A stretch of DNA of 53,071 nt from a virus. Each line of letters begins with the position of its first letter. The first letter of the stretch is position 1. A model generated the notes under the pieces. That model worked only from the letters and a program-made list of their open reading frames with translations. It made no database searches and had not been told where the DNA came from. Made by a program: the position numbers and the translations under genes. Positions 16,446 to 25,646 of the stretch are shown in pieces. The stretch spans positions 1 to 53,071 of the IMG/VR virus record IMGVR_UViG_3300021976_000019. The stretch is one strand, 5' to 3'.

Positions 16446-19400
16446 CAGTCCTCCTTCAGATCCTGGGCGACGCTACGGTCGAACTCCTCGGCCAGCTCGT
16501 CCAACATCTCCTGGATCGTAGAGCCGAAGATGAGGGCGATGCGACGTGGCGTCTCAGCGCCGATGTACTCGGCCCAGGCCTCGGCGATCACCTCGCGCTC
16601 GTTGGTGGCGCTGTAGCTGGACAGGCCGGAGCTGAAGCTGGTCCGGGCCTTGTCGAACATGACCGCAAACCGCAGCCGAGCGTCGTTGGAGAAGTCGGGA
16701 GACAGACCGAACTCATTGGCGATCGCCGTGGCCAGCCGTGAGTAGAACCTGTCCTGAAGCTCAGCGCTGCCCTGGGACAGCATCATGTTCTCCCAGATGT
16801 GGCCGGTCTCGTGGTTGACGATCGCCTGGTAGGGAGTGGCCGCGGATGGGACCATCCAACCCGTCGACTGGGAAGCCAGGACGACGCCAGGGAAGTCGTC
16901 TCCGTCCAGCGTGTCGGGCAGATGGAGGGTCTGGTTACGACCGTCATTGTCGTCAGAGCGAACGAAGGCCAGAGTGCCGGGACTCATCTGCGCCAGGCTC
17001 TTATTGGTCTGGGAGTGGCCACCGACATACGTCACCGGGAACCGCTTGGCCACTGACTCAGGCACGAACTTCGCCGCGTCCCGGATGGCGTTACGGGCCT
17101 TGGACTTGATGTCCTTGGTGCCACCAACCGCGGCTGGGAACCCAGACAGACCGTGCTCGTCGGGGTCCCGGATGGCGGCATGGGTGTAGGTCTTCGGCGG
17201 GTTGCCGGACGGGGCCTGGCGGGCGTTGAACAGGACCTCGGCCGGGGAGAGACCGGGGAAGAATCCCTTGGCCAGACGCGCGGACAGCTGGAGGGAGTTG
17301 ATTGGGGTGCCGTCGGAGCGGCGCCACCCGGAGCTGGTGGCGCGGAAGCTCTCGTGGCCGACCTGCAGGGTCATGCCCTCAGGCGGGTCCTCAAGCTCAG
17401 GCTGCAGCTGGCTCAGCAGATCGGCGATCGACGCCTTCTTCTTGTGCGTCCACACCGGGGTGAGGAAGGCATCAGGCTTGAGGATTCCGTCCGGCCACAG
17501 CTCCTCGCCGATGTCCTCAGGCTCCTGCCGATTGTCATAGTCGAAAGCACGCTGGGCGTCGAGAATCAGATAGCCGAGAGCACTGTTGACATCCTCGCCA
17601 ACCACAGTGCTGGAGCCGTTGAAGCTGTCCTTGATCAGCGCGACCCGCTCGCCCTCGGCGTTCTCCACCAGGTACCCCTGGTCATCGCCGTAGCCGTGGA
17701 CCTGGAAGACCTTGTCGCCGGGGCTGAGCCGGTAGTCCTGGCCCTTGAACGAGAGCAGGCCGGATGCGGTGACCAGGTACTCATCACCGAGCTTGGGCGG
17801 CGTCTTGGAGCCCTCACGGACGGCGGGAGGAGGTGGTCGAGTGTCGGTCAGGGGACGACCAGTGGTCTCGGTGAGGTAGCGGCGCATCGCCGACTCGATC
17901 GGCTTGGGGTTCATGTCCGACCGGGTCTGCACCGTGGTCGGGTTGAGCCTCTCGCCTTGATCTTGGAAGTAGCCGTAGCCGATGACTTCGCCCTCTTCAT
18001 CGGTGGCCCAGACATCGAAGCCACCTCCAGTGACCGCGGCCTTGCCCACCGTGACGCCGTTGTAGGTCTTCTCCTCGCCCTCCATGCCACCGCGGTTCAT
18101 GATCGTGCGACGGTGCATCTTCTGGAAGTTCCAGCGACGCTGCTCTTCGTTGGAGAGCAGGTCGCCGGGGGGCGCGATCATTGGAGTGATCTTCTTGGTG
18201 TCCTTGGTCGGACCCCAGTAGCCCCACTCGATCAGGTCGTTGCCGCCGTTGCGGACGGTCTTGGCCGGGACCTGCGTCTCGATCACATCGAAGTCGCCGC
18301 CGTCTGGCATGGCCCCGATGGCGTGCTGCTGGGCGTAGGCCTTGGAGATGGAGACCCAATCGCCCTCGCGGAACTCGCTGACGCCCTTCGGGACCGCTCG
18401 GTAGACCGTGATCGGGGTGTTGTCCGGCTTCCCGCGAAGGCTCTGGACGGTGTCGACCGACTCCTTCTGGATGCCGCCTTCGCCGAAGGAGTACAGGTCG
18501 GGCCGGTCGTAGACATCGTCGGGGAAGACCGTGCCGTTGGCCAGGTTGTTGATCTGCGGGCCCTCTTCATCGGGCCGGTGCGAGCCCCAGGTGGCCTCTG
18601 CAGCCTCGTTCAACGCGTCCTTGACCTTACCCCTGGCCTCCTCGCCCGTGAGCCCTGCATCGGGCGTAGGGCGATCCTCGGGCGGGGCGTTGGTCAGAGA
18701 CTTCTCGGAGTCCTCGTGGGCAGCCAACTTCTCGATCTTGTCGCGGCCGAGCAGCTCCAACGCCTTCTCGTCGGTGACGGTGGTGCCGACCTCGTCGGGC
18801 TGGTCCTTGCTGTAGTCGATCGTCCAGCCGTCCTCCTGCTTGGTCAGGAGACGGTTCGGGCCGCGGCTGGTCTTGCCGACGGGGCGGTTGGCCAGGAAGT
18901 CGATCAGCCGCTGCATCGCGGCGTCGGTGGTCTTCTCGGGAGCGTCTGGAGACTTCTCGCCATCGCGGAGAGGCTTGACCTGCTGCTTGTGCTCTGGGGC
19001 GTCCCCCTCATGCAATCGATCGAAGGAGCGCTTCGGGCGCGGCAGGGCTGGCCGGTCGGGCTGATCGAAGGAGCGCTTCGGCGCCTCGGGCATGGCCGCG
19101 GCGAAGATCTGGGTGGTGATCCCCTTCTGGGCGGCCAGCTGGGGACCACCGAGCGCGCTGACCAGATCCCGCAGCTGGACGTAGGAGCGGACATCGACCA
19201 GCTTGCCGGTCTTGTTGCTCCGACGCTTGTAGGAGGAGATCTTGACCGGGCTGGCCAGCTCGATCGTCTGAGCGCTGATCTTCTGAGCGGCCGCGATCAC
19301 CTTGGCCGTCTTGTCGGAGACGGAGGGCTTCGGCAGAGTCTTGTGCTGCAGCGCTCTGAGCGCCCGGACGGCGGCCTCGGAGCCGGGGACACCGTCCAGG

Positions 19401-19675
19401 CTCGCCAGGAGCTTGTCGGCGACACCCAAGGCCTCCGGCGACACCTCATCGTCCGGGGACTCCATCTCCAGCTCTTCGACTGGCTCGATCCAGACGTTGG
19501 GGATGGACCGGCCGTTGGCGAAAGTGCCTGGCTTGGCCGCGATCGGCGGACGGCCGGGCAGCGTCAGGACCGAGTCGGCCGCCTCCTGGTTGCCGCGCTG
19601 GTGCGGCTTGACGTTGACGACCTGGCCGGTCGAGGTGCGGCGCTGGTAGCCGGGGATCTCCTCCTCGTTGGCCAT
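16445..19675 (-). CDS. Large virion protein with ADP-ribosyltransferase-like and zincin metalloprotease domains
   Basis: 1076 residues; the ATG overlaps the portal stop (TGATG). N-terminal ~320 residues are low-complexity, with a repeated PKRSFD segment near 195-215. Around residues 350-500 is an ART-like domain: TPITVYRAVPKG (Arg ~424), GDWVSISKAYAQQHA (Ser-x-Ser strand ~443) and DLIEWGYWG (Glu ~480), in the order of R-S-E ADP-ribosyltransferases and MuF-linked toxins. Near 953 is VNHETGHIWEN, a zincin HExxH motif, with EVIAEAWAEY (~1027-1036) as a likely third-ligand helix. Mixed effector domains in a head-module gene are characteristic of polyvalent phage proteins thought to be injected. 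Targets are unknown. Confidence 0.7.
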   Translation of the reverse strand: MANEEEIPGYQRRTSTGQVVNVKPHQRGNQEAADSVLTLPGRPPIAAKPGTFANGRSIPNVWIEPVEELEMESPDDEVSPEALGVADKLLASLDGVPGSEAAVRALRALQHKTLPKPSVSDKTAKVIAAAQKISAQTIELASPVKISSYKRRSNKTGKLVDVRSYVQLRDLVSALGGPQLAAQKGITTQIFAAAMPEAPKRSFDQPDRPALPRPKRSFDRLHEGDAPEHKQQVKPLRDGEKSPDAPEKTTDAAMQRLIDFLANRPVGKTSRGPNRLLTKQEDGWTIDYSKDQPDEVGTTVTDEKALELLGRDKIEKLAAHEDSEKSLTNAPPEDRPTPDAGLTGEEARGKVKDALNEAAEATWGSHRPDEEGPQINNLANGTVFPDDVYDRPDLYSFGEGGIQKESVDTVQSLRGKPDNTPITVYRAVPKGVSEFREGDWVSISKAYAQQHAIGAMPDGGDFDVIETQVPAKTVRNGGNDLIEWGYWGPTKDTKKITPMIAPPGDLLSNEEQRRWNFQKMHRRTIMNRGGMEGEEKTYNGVTVGKAAVTGGGFDVWATDEEGEVIGYGYFQDQGERLNPTTVQTRSDMNPKPIESAMRRYLTETTGRPLTDTRPPPPAVREGSKTPPKLGDEYLVTASGLLSFKGQDYRLSPGDKVFQVHGYGDDQGYLVENAEGERVALIKDSFNGSSTVVGEDVNSALGYLILDAQRAFDYDNRQEPEDIGEELWPDGILKPDAFLTPVWTHKKKASIADLLSQLQPELEDPPEGMTLQVGHESFRATSSGWRRSDGTPINSLQLSARLAKGFFPGLSPAEVLFNARQAPSGNPPKTYTHAAIRDPDEHGLSGFPAAVGGTKDIKSKARNAIRDAAKFVPESVAKRFPVTYVGGHSQTNKSLAQMSPGTLAFVRSDDNDGRNQTLHLPDTLDGDDFPGVVLASQSTGWMVPSAATPYQAIVNHETGHIWENMMLSQGSAELQDRFYSRLATAIANEFGLSPDFSNDARLRFAVMFDKARTSFSSGLSSYSATNEREVIAEAWAEYIGAETPRRIALIFGSTIQEMLDELAEEFDRSVAQDLKED

Positions 19676-21225
19676 CAGATCCCTGCATCCACAGGGTTCA
19701 GCTTCATGTCCGGTCGGGAGAGGAACAACTCGTTGGCCTTGGCCACCAGCTCGTCCATCGCCGCGGTCATCGCGGCCACGTCACCAGGAGGCTTGGACGG
19801 ACCTGGAGGACCAGCAGGGGGACCGCCGGGGCCTGGCGGAGCGCCTTCCTCGCCGAGCGGACCGGCCATGGCCTGCATCTTGGCCTGCTCCTCGGCCATC
19901 GCAGCCTGCTGCTCCGCGGCCTCCTTCTCGCGCTTCTCGATCTCCTCGTAGTCGATGTCCAGACCGAGGTCCTCGGTGACCTTCTTCTCCAGCTCACGGA
20001 CGAACTCCGGCGTGCTGTTGAGGATCGAGCTGACCACCACGGTGTTGAACATCTCCTTGATCGCCTCACGGGCGTGGTCGGAGAGCTTCCCCGGCTTGAA
20101 CACGGGGTACTTCTTGGAGTCGAAGTTGAAATTGATGAACTGGGGCATCAGGTGGTGCGTCAGCGTCTCACCGACATCGGTCGCCATCGTCTCCAGGCAG
20201 AGCAGGAACATGTCGGCCTTGGCGTCCTGACCGGTGTTCTCGATCAGCACCGTCCGGCTCTCGTTGTCGAAGAAGCTGGCCAGGATCGACTTGCTCATCT
20301 GCAGGTTGTGGTGATCGATCAGCTTCATGAAGTCGAAGTTGGCCGAGCCGCTGAAGTTGTCCACCTCGTAGCCGGGGAGCAGGGCCATCGAGGTGTTGAA
20401 GGCGAACTCCTGCAGGGAGCGGACGAAGGCCAACACCTCGCTTGGCCGGGCGCCCGGTGGGATCTTGCCGATTCGTCCTGGAACCGCGGCGAACTGGGCC
20501 GCCAGGTGGGCGATGTAGTAGAGCTTCCGCTTGGCGTCGAAATGCGGGTAGGCCGACTCGAACGCGCTCACCCCGTAGAACGGGTTCATCTCGTCGTGGT
20601 GAACGAAGGTGAGCGTCTTGGCTGGCTCAAACGTCTCGTCGATCGCGGTGCCATCGGGGGACATAGCGACCTGTCGGAAGCCTGCGTAGCCACCGTGCTT
20701 GTCGGTCTTGAAGGTGATCGTCCGCGGGTCCCGGTAGGCGAGCTTGCGCAGCACGTACTTGCCCTTGAGTGGGCCGTCGGTCGGGCACGTCCGGACGATC
20801 TCGAAGGCAGCGAACCCGTCGGTGAGGGAGAGCAGGATCTGCCGGATCAGCTTGCCACGCGGGACACTCATGCCACCGGAGGAGGGAGGCAGCGTCCACA
20901 TCTGATTGGCGAACTCAGTCTCCTTCGCCGCGTCACCATCCTCGGGCTCAATCCACTCCCCCGTCTGGAGAGCAAGCCGCAGAGGGAGGGTGACGAGCTG
21001 GGTGAGCGCCTTGGACTGACCGTCGCGACGACGCATCTCGACCAGCTGGTCGAGGGTGACCAGCGGCTTGTTCAGGATCAGGGCAGTGCCATCACCCATC
21101 CAGTCGAGCCAGGAGGCTCCACCAGGGATCAGGGGCCCCGTGCCCAACTCAACGTTCAGCTCCAGCGGGACCGCCTTCTCGTCCTGCTGGCTCCCGTTGA
21201 TCGGAGCGTTCTCGGGCAGTGCCAT
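19675..21225 (-). CDS. Portal protein (DUF935 / Mu gp29-like)
   Basis: 516 residues from the ATG at 21225, chosen for its RBS (GAGGGGAAG); the longer frame from 21252 overlaps the terminase gene. The dodecameric portal forms the DNA entry channel. The pattern of the Mu gp29/DUF935 family is visible: LDQLVEMRRRDGQSKALTQLV, residues ~110-150 with the GKLIRQILLSLTDGFAAFEIV helix, LAYRDPRTITFKTDKHGG, then VHHDEMNPFYGVSAFESAYPHF. The C-terminus is Gln/Ala then Pro/Gly-rich. Directly downstream of the terminase and upstream of head morphogenesis genes. Confidence 0.8.
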   Translation of the reverse strand: MALPENAPINGSQQDEKAVPLELNVELGTGPLIPGGASWLDWMGDGTALILNKPLVTLDQLVEMRRRDGQSKALTQLVTLPLRLALQTGEWIEPEDGDAAKETEFANQMWTLPPSSGGMSVPRGKLIRQILLSLTDGFAAFEIVRTCPTDGPLKGKYVLRKLAYRDPRTITFKTDKHGGYAGFRQVAMSPDGTAIDETFEPAKTLTFVHHDEMNPFYGVSAFESAYPHFDAKRKLYYIAHLAAQFAAVPGRIGKIPPGARPSEVLAFVRSLQEFAFNTSMALLPGYEVDNFSGSANFDFMKLIDHHNLQMSKSILASFFDNESRTVLIENTGQDAKADMFLLCLETMATDVGETLTHHLMPQFINFNFDSKKYPVFKPGKLSDHAREAIKEMFNTVVVSSILNSTPEFVRELEKKVTEDLGLDIDYEEIEKREKEAAEQQAAMAEEQAKMQAMAGPLGEEGAPPGPGGPPAGPPGPSKPPGDVAAMTAAMDELVAKANELFLSRPDMKLNPVDAGI

Positions 21226-21235
21226 GTACTTCCCC

Positions 21236-23170
21236 TCACCCACCGAAACCAAGTTCTGTCAGGCTCTCACGTGAGGCCAGTCCCAGGGACAGGGAACCGC
21301 CGAAGCCGAGCCCGCTGGAGTGATTGTTCGCCATCACCGCGTAGTGGGACAGCTGGTCCTCGATCTTGAGCTTCTCCAGGTTGGAGCCTTCGTCGCCGCC
21401 CATCTCCAGCGCTCCGCAGACCGATCCGGCCAAGGCATCGGACTCGTCCTTGCTGCCGGGGATCGGGTGGTCGATCTTGCCGTTGGGGAGCTTGCGCAGG
21501 GAGGAGATCTCACGGATTAGCAGCGGCCGGAAGTAGCCCTCCAGCCGGTTGTCCTCGATCACGTCCCGGAGCGCGAAGTAGCCGTCAGGCTTGCGGTCGA
21601 GGGAAAGGAGCTTGGATTCGATCTCGCGGCTGAGCAGGATCTGCATCATGTCCAGCGACTGCCAGCCGTCGAAGGTAGCTGAGGCCACGTAGAACTCCCT
21701 GGAGATCAGCTCCCAGATCAGCTGGCGGTACCAACGGATCTGCACCTCACGGGCGGCGATCTCACCCGTGTCAGGGTTCACCGCCTTGAGGTCGGCCTCG
21801 AAGCTGAAGGTGAAGTCGTTCTTGACGATCGGTCGCCGCTCGAACACGTCAGTCGCATCGTTGGGCTGGGTCTCGATCCAGGTCCGGACGTGTGACATGG
21901 CTACGCCAGCGCGGTCGCCGTTCTTGGCCAGGTCCCCGTGCAGACAGTAGGCCGAACCCGGCATTGCCACAAGATCGTGGTGGAAGTGGAACCGCACCTG
22001 CCAGCCACGGATCTCGGGCGGAGCACCTTCCTCCAGGGGCATCTTGTCCGGCAGGCCCCAGAAGTACTCCACGGCGATCGGGTCGGGGATGACATCGGAG
22101 AAAGCGTGGGCGATCGCGAGGTCGTTTCGCATGAAGCGGTTGACGGCGCCGGACGGCTTGCACTCATACATCGCCGCGGCCATCTCGGGATCTTCGTCGT
22201 AGTCGTCCTGGAACTTCTCCCGAACCACGTCCCTACGCGGATTCACATCCCAGGTGGAGTACGGCCCCGAGAGGTAGTACTGCGACTCGGTACCGATCGC
22301 CTTGGCCTTGATGATGCTCTGCTCGCCGCTGTACATCGCCTGCTGGATCGCGTCGCCCTTGAACCGCGGGTAGCTGATCTGGGCCACCTTGAAGCTGGTG
22401 GGGAACCGGGAGCGGGCGGAAGAACGGAGCATCTTGACGATGCCCTCGGCGGTCTTCTTGGCCCGACCCTCGGCGACGATGCCTGCGCGCGCCAGCTCGT
22501 CGTTGGTCTTGAACGCGCTCACCTCGTCGGCGATCCCAACCAGGATGTTCAGGCCCTCCTGGGTGTCCACCTCGGAGTGACCGGAGATCAGCTCGATGTT
22601 CTTCTCCAGCCGGATGGTGGTGGCCATCTCGCCGGGGACCACACCGTCACGCAGCATGTGGCTCAGGTGCTTGTTGGTGGCGAACAGCCGCCGCATCGGG
22701 GAGAAGAAGGCTCGCCGGGCCTGGTCGCCTGACGCTGCGATGTTGAGCAGGTGGATGTCGTCGGTCCGGGGGAAGCCGAAGTAGTCCTGCGGGCTGCGCA
22801 GGCAGCTCAGCAGGTCCGCGGCTCGGGTCACGCCCAGGCGGCAGCAGGAGTCCTTACCGGCACCCTTGCCCCATTCGGCCACCAGCATGTGCTTCATCGG
22901 TCCGACCGCCCAGTGAGCGCCGAACTCCTCGACCATGGCGATGTAGGTCTCGGGCAGGTAGATCTGCTCCAGCTTGTGGACGAAGTCGAATTGGATTCCG
23001 GAGAGCCGCGGGTTGCCCAGGTACGCGTTGTCAGCGATGAACGCCGTCAACGGGACTGGCTCACGCTCGAAGATGTCCGACAGCGCCGACGCAGGCGTGC
23101 CGTCCATCTGCAGATCATCACGGAGCATGTCCGCGATGATCCGGTTGTGATAGGAGGAAGAAGCAGTCAT
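21236..23170 (-). CDS. terL: Terminase large subunit
   Basis: 644 residues; the start overlaps the preceding stop (TAATG). It is the ATP-driven DNA packaging motor plus nuclease. The ATPase half has MLVAEWGKGAGKDSCCRL, a Walker A-like loop near residue 88, and ILVGIADEVSAFKTNDE, a Walker B with catalytic Glu near 210. The nuclease half has YCLHGDLAKNGDRAGVAMS (first acidic cluster, ~410) and SKDESDALAGSVCGA (~580), in RNase H-fold order. The gene precedes the portal gene, as in most tailed phages. Confidence 0.85.
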   Translation of the reverse strand: MTASSSYHNRIIADMLRDDLQMDGTPASALSDIFEREPVPLTAFIADNAYLGNPRLSGIQFDFVHKLEQIYLPETYIAMVEEFGAHWAVGPMKHMLVAEWGKGAGKDSCCRLGVTRAADLLSCLRSPQDYFGFPRTDDIHLLNIAASGDQARRAFFSPMRRLFATNKHLSHMLRDGVVPGEMATTIRLEKNIELISGHSEVDTQEGLNILVGIADEVSAFKTNDELARAGIVAEGRAKKTAEGIVKMLRSSARSRFPTSFKVAQISYPRFKGDAIQQAMYSGEQSIIKAKAIGTESQYYLSGPYSTWDVNPRRDVVREKFQDDYDEDPEMAAAMYECKPSGAVNRFMRNDLAIAHAFSDVIPDPIAVEYFWGLPDKMPLEEGAPPEIRGWQVRFHFHHDLVAMPGSAYCLHGDLAKNGDRAGVAMSHVRTWIETQPNDATDVFERRPIVKNDFTFSFEADLKAVNPDTGEIAAREVQIRWYRQLIWELISREFYVASATFDGWQSLDMMQILLSREIESKLLSLDRKPDGYFALRDVIEDNRLEGYFRPLLIREISSLRKLPNGKIDHPIPGSKDESDALAGSVCGALEMGGDEGSNLEKLKIEDQLSHYAVMANNHSSGLGFGGSLSLGLASRESLTELGFGG

Positions 23171-23616
23171 TACGACCCCGACGCGCCGATGCTCTCCACC
23201 AGCCGCTTGCGGACCGTCTGAGCCACCTCGGGCTCCATTCCACGAACCGCGTTCTTGATCCCGCGGACCACGTCGGCGTAGATCCCCTCGCGGATCTTGC
23301 TCTCGTCGGCGACGCCGATCCGGGTCTTGCGCAGATCAGCGGCCATCGTGACCCAGAGCTGCATCATGGCCTTGTAGGCCTGGTCGCGACCCATGGCGCC
23401 TGCGGACTCCCGGTCACGCATGTAGAAGAACAGGCTGGTGACCCGCTCGATCGCCATCAGCTCCAGCGTGTCGGCGTCCGGGTTCTCCTGCCGGAGCCGC
23501 GCACAGACGATCGAATGCAGCAGCCGGAGGTTCTCGTCCTTGATGAAACTCTCGGGAACGCTCCAGAAGTCGTCGGGAACGCCACCATCAGCCAGTGAGT
23601 TGGTCTGGTCGCTCAT
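23170..23616 (-). CDS. Possible terminase small subunit
   Basis: 148 helical residues immediately upstream of the large terminase gene and overlapping it. The protein has no recognisable helix-turn-helix, but is mostly helices with charged surfaces (LRLLHSIVCARLRQENPDAD, RKTRIGVADESKIREGIYAD). Position is the only argument for a small-terminase role; it could also be an unrelated protein. Confidence 0.4.
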   Translation of the reverse strand: MSDQTNSLADGGVPDDFWSVPESFIKDENLRLLHSIVCARLRQENPDADTLELMAIERVTSLFFYMRDRESAGAMGRDQAYKAMMQLWVTMAADLRKTRIGVADESKIREGIYADVVRGIKNAVRGMEPEVAQTVRKRLVESIGASGS

Positions 23617-24736
23617 CGGTTACCTCCAGCTCGTCGAACATCTCCGCGAAGGTCAACCTCCCTGGCTCCTGGAGCGCCAAAGACTTTGGAGACTTTTTCG
23701 CGGTCTCTTCCTGCACCTGGAGTATCGGCGCTGACGTAGAAGTCTCTCGAAACTGCGAGATGAGCACGATCATCATGGCCTCGACCTGGGCCCGGAGGTA
23801 ACGCGGGGAGCCTGACAGCGTCCGGGAATCCCAGAGGATCTTCATCACCGCGATCAGCTTGTCGGTACTGAGGGCGTTCTGGTCGAACCGGGTGTGGAAC
23901 TCCTCGATCAGCCCGGCAATCAGGTCGGAGATGTCGGAGGAAGTGACCAGGAACTCGCTCAACAGCTGATGGGCCTTGGCTGGGTCACCCGCCAGCAGAG
24001 CGGAGACGATCCGCGGGGGGAGATCGCTGCGGCCAGTAAGCACCCGCAGCTGATCCAGGGTGTCGATCCGGGAGAGGTTCGCCTGGTCGAGAAGGATCAA
24101 CGACTCCCGCAGGCCACCCTCACTCGCGTGGGCGATGGCCGTGAGGATCTCATCCGACATTGCCAGCTGCTCCGCGGTGTTGACCTGACGGATGCGAGCC
24201 AGCACGTCGGTGATCGCGATGGTGCGGAAGTCGATCGGCATCGAGCGGGTTGCCACCGTTGCCAGGATCTTCTCCGGCTGCGTGGTGAGCAGGACGAAGA
24301 CCACCAGCGGAGGCGGCTCCTCCAGCATCTTCAGCAAGGCGTTGAAAGCGGCTGTGCTGAGCGCGTGGGCTTCGTCCAGTAGAAACACCTGCCAGTTCCC
24401 TGGAACCGCCATGAGCGCCATCTCACGCAGGGCCCGGATGTCGTCAATCCCGTTGCTGGTTGCAGCGTCAACCTCGTGTACGAGAAGGGAGGCGCCTTGC
24501 TGGACCTCCAGGCAAGACTCACACGTTGCGCAGGCGTCACCGAGGTGGGGCTGGGAGCAGTTGAGGGCGGCCGCGAGGATGCGAGCAGCACTCGTTTTTC
24601 CTACCCCACTCGGTCCGCGGAAGAGCATGGCGGCTGGGATACGGCCGCTGTGCACCATCGCCTGCAAGACAACGCGCGCGGAGGGCTGACCGACCAGGTC
24701 CGCGAAACGGTGTGGTCGGTACCGAAGGGTCAGCAT
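23588..24736 (-). CDS. dnaX: DNA polymerase III gamma/tau-like clamp loader subunit
   Basis: 382 residues. Opens with LRYRPHRFADLVGQPSARVVLQ, the standard DnaX start, then GPSGVGKTSAARILA (Walker A, ~41-55), a zinc module CATCESC preceded by a further Cys, VFLLDEAHALSTAAFNALLKMLEEPPP (Walker B) and a sensor TTQPEKI. The sequence ends soon after the clamp-loader collar and lacks a long tau-type tail. It would load the phage-encoded beta clamp (25867-26985); a delta-like partner lies at 52021-52950. Clamp loaders of bacterial type are unusual in phages. A 15-mer repeat and a CGCCGATACT motif lie near its 3' end. Confidence 0.85.
   Translation of the reverse strand: MLTLRYRPHRFADLVGQPSARVVLQAMVHSGRIPAAMLFRGPSGVGKTSAARILAAALNCSQPHLGDACATCESCLEVQQGASLLVHEVDAATSNGIDDIRALREMALMAVPGNWQVFLLDEAHALSTAAFNALLKMLEEPPPLVVFVLLTTQPEKILATVATRSMPIDFRTIAITDVLARIRQVNTAEQLAMSDEILTAIAHASEGGLRESLILLDQANLSRIDTLDQLRVLTGRSDLPPRIVSALLAGDPAKAHQLLSEFLVTSSDISDLIAGLIEEFHTRFDQNALSTDKLIAVMKILWDSRTLSGSPRYLRAQVEAMMIVLISQFRETSTSAPILQVQEETAKKSPKSLALQEPGRLTFAEMFDELEVTDERPDQLTG
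23679..23697 (+). repeat. Dispersed 15-mer, copy 3 (AGACTTTGGAGACTT)
   Basis: One-base variant of the 15-mer near the 3' end of the clamp-loader gene. It is read as Lys-Ser-Pro-Lys-Ser, a different frame from copies 1 and 2. Confidence 0.55.
23721..23730 (-). promoter_or_regulatory. CGCCGATACT motif, copy 4
   Basis: Exact copy inside the 3' end of the clamp-loader gene, about 105 bases before the start of the possible small terminase gene. Confidence 0.3.
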
Positions 24737-25017
24737 CAGAAGAAGCTTCCCGAAGAGCTGACGACAAGGGCAAAGTACAAGAAGACCGCGAACAGCAGAC
24801 CGAGAGCGATCGTCACCCCCAGAATGATGATCATCACGAGTCGGATCGAAGCAAGCTGATCCTCCAACCGACCGAAGTGGGACTCCAGGCGACCGAAATG
24901 ATCTTCCAGCCGACCGAAGTGGTTCTCCAACCGACCAAAGTGATCCTCCAGCCGACCAAGCGGAGCCGATACCCCGGTGGAGGTTTTCTCGGAATCGACG
25001 TTCTCCGGGTCACTCAT
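24736..25017 (-). CDS. Membrane-anchored heptad-repeat coiled-coil protein
   Basis: 93 residues. Residues ~20-55 are five copies of a seven-residue repeat GRLEDHF (variants GRLENHF, GRLESHF, GRLEDQL), with Leu and Phe at fixed positions, making a short coiled coil. One transmembrane helix follows (IRLVMIIILGVTIALGLLFAVFLYFAL, starting at about residue 58), then a few polar residues. The protein is likely tail-anchored with the coiled coil on the cytoplasmic side. It lies between the SbcC-like C-terminal half and the clamp loader, with overlapping ends. The role is unknown; small coiled-coil membrane proteins in phages can be spanin-like or superinfection factors. Confidence 0.6.
   Translation of the reverse strand: MSDPENVDSEKTSTGVSAPLGRLEDHFGRLENHFGRLEDHFGRLESHFGRLEDQLASIRLVMIIILGVTIALGLLFAVFLYFALVVSSSGSFF
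24862..24966 (-). repeat. 21-base tandem repeat, five units
   Basis: Five consecutive 21-base units differing at a few positions, encoding the heptad repeats of the gene at 24736-25017. Because the unit is a multiple of three bases, copy-number change would keep the frame and only lengthen or shorten the coiled coil. Confidence 0.8.
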
Positions 25018-25646
25018 GACACCTCCTGCACGGTCGTGACACCATCTGTCTGGGTGAAGCGGTAGACCTGGTCAGCATCCTCTCCAAAAACCTCCGAGTG
25101 TGAAACCAGCACCACCTGGAGATCCGAACGATCGACCAGCTCCTTGATGAAGGCACTAAGGCCGGGTTGGTAATCCAGGGAAACCTGGCTGAAGCTCTCG
25201 TCCAGGAACAGGACCGGCCGCAGGCCAGGGGTGAGCAGGACGAGTACAGCCTGGATGAGGAATCCGGCCACCGCGGCCACGCCGCCACCTCGGGCATCCA
25301 TGATCGAAGTCTCCAGGGTCTCGGCGCCGTTCTTCGACACCAGCACGAAGTCGATCTCGGAGCGCTTGCCGACCAGCTTGGTCTCCAGCCGGAGGTAGAG
25401 GTCCTCCCCGAAGATGGTCTGCAGACCCTTGGAGACGATCGCCTCGATCTTGCCTTGAACCTCGGCCTGGCGCTCGTCGGCGTAGAGGTTGAGCAGCGAC
25501 GCGATCTGCTCCAGGTCGTCCACTCGTTCGGTCAGGTCCTCGGCCTGCTGGACGGCGTCTCGGTATTGGGTAATCAGCAACCGGGCCTGGCCAGAGCGGC
25601 GCTCGTAGTCGGCGCGGGCCGCGGCCACCTCGGCCTGGATGCTCAC
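25014..25646 (-). CDS. SbcC/Rad50-like ATPase, C-terminal half
   Basis: 210 residues from GTG. The first ~70 residues are coiled coil (QAEDLTERVDDLEQIASLL). Then come ABC-ATPase C-lobe features: MDARGGGVAAVAGFLIQAVL (signature-motif position, ~118), RPVLFLDESFSQVS (Walker B with Glu, ~143-156) and LQVVLVSHSEVFGEDAD (H-loop His, ~177). No Walker A is present. The complementary Walker A half is encoded separately at 37298-38257, about 12 kb upstream, and an SbcD-like nuclease at 31135-32073. The three could assemble into an SbcCD/Mre11-Rad50-type complex with a split ATPase; this is inference from complementary motifs. Confidence 0.7.
   Translation of the reverse strand: MSIQAEVAAARADYERRSGQARLLITQYRDAVQQAEDLTERVDDLEQIASLLNLYADERQAEVQGKIEAIVSKGLQTIFGEDLYLRLETKLVGKRSEIDFVLVSKNGAETLETSIMDARGGGVAAVAGFLIQAVLVLLTPGLRPVLFLDESFSQVSLDYQPGLSAFIKELVDRSDLQVVLVSHSEVFGEDADQVYRFTQTDGVTTVQEVS

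Noticed and set aside
17153-19951. Plus-strand open frame of about 930 codons opposite the ART/zincin and portal genes
   Set aside because: It spans the boundary of two well-supported minus-strand genes and has shadow-type composition.
24862-24966. CRISPR-like repeat array
   Set aside because: Units are contiguous 21-base repeats without spacers and keep a protein frame.
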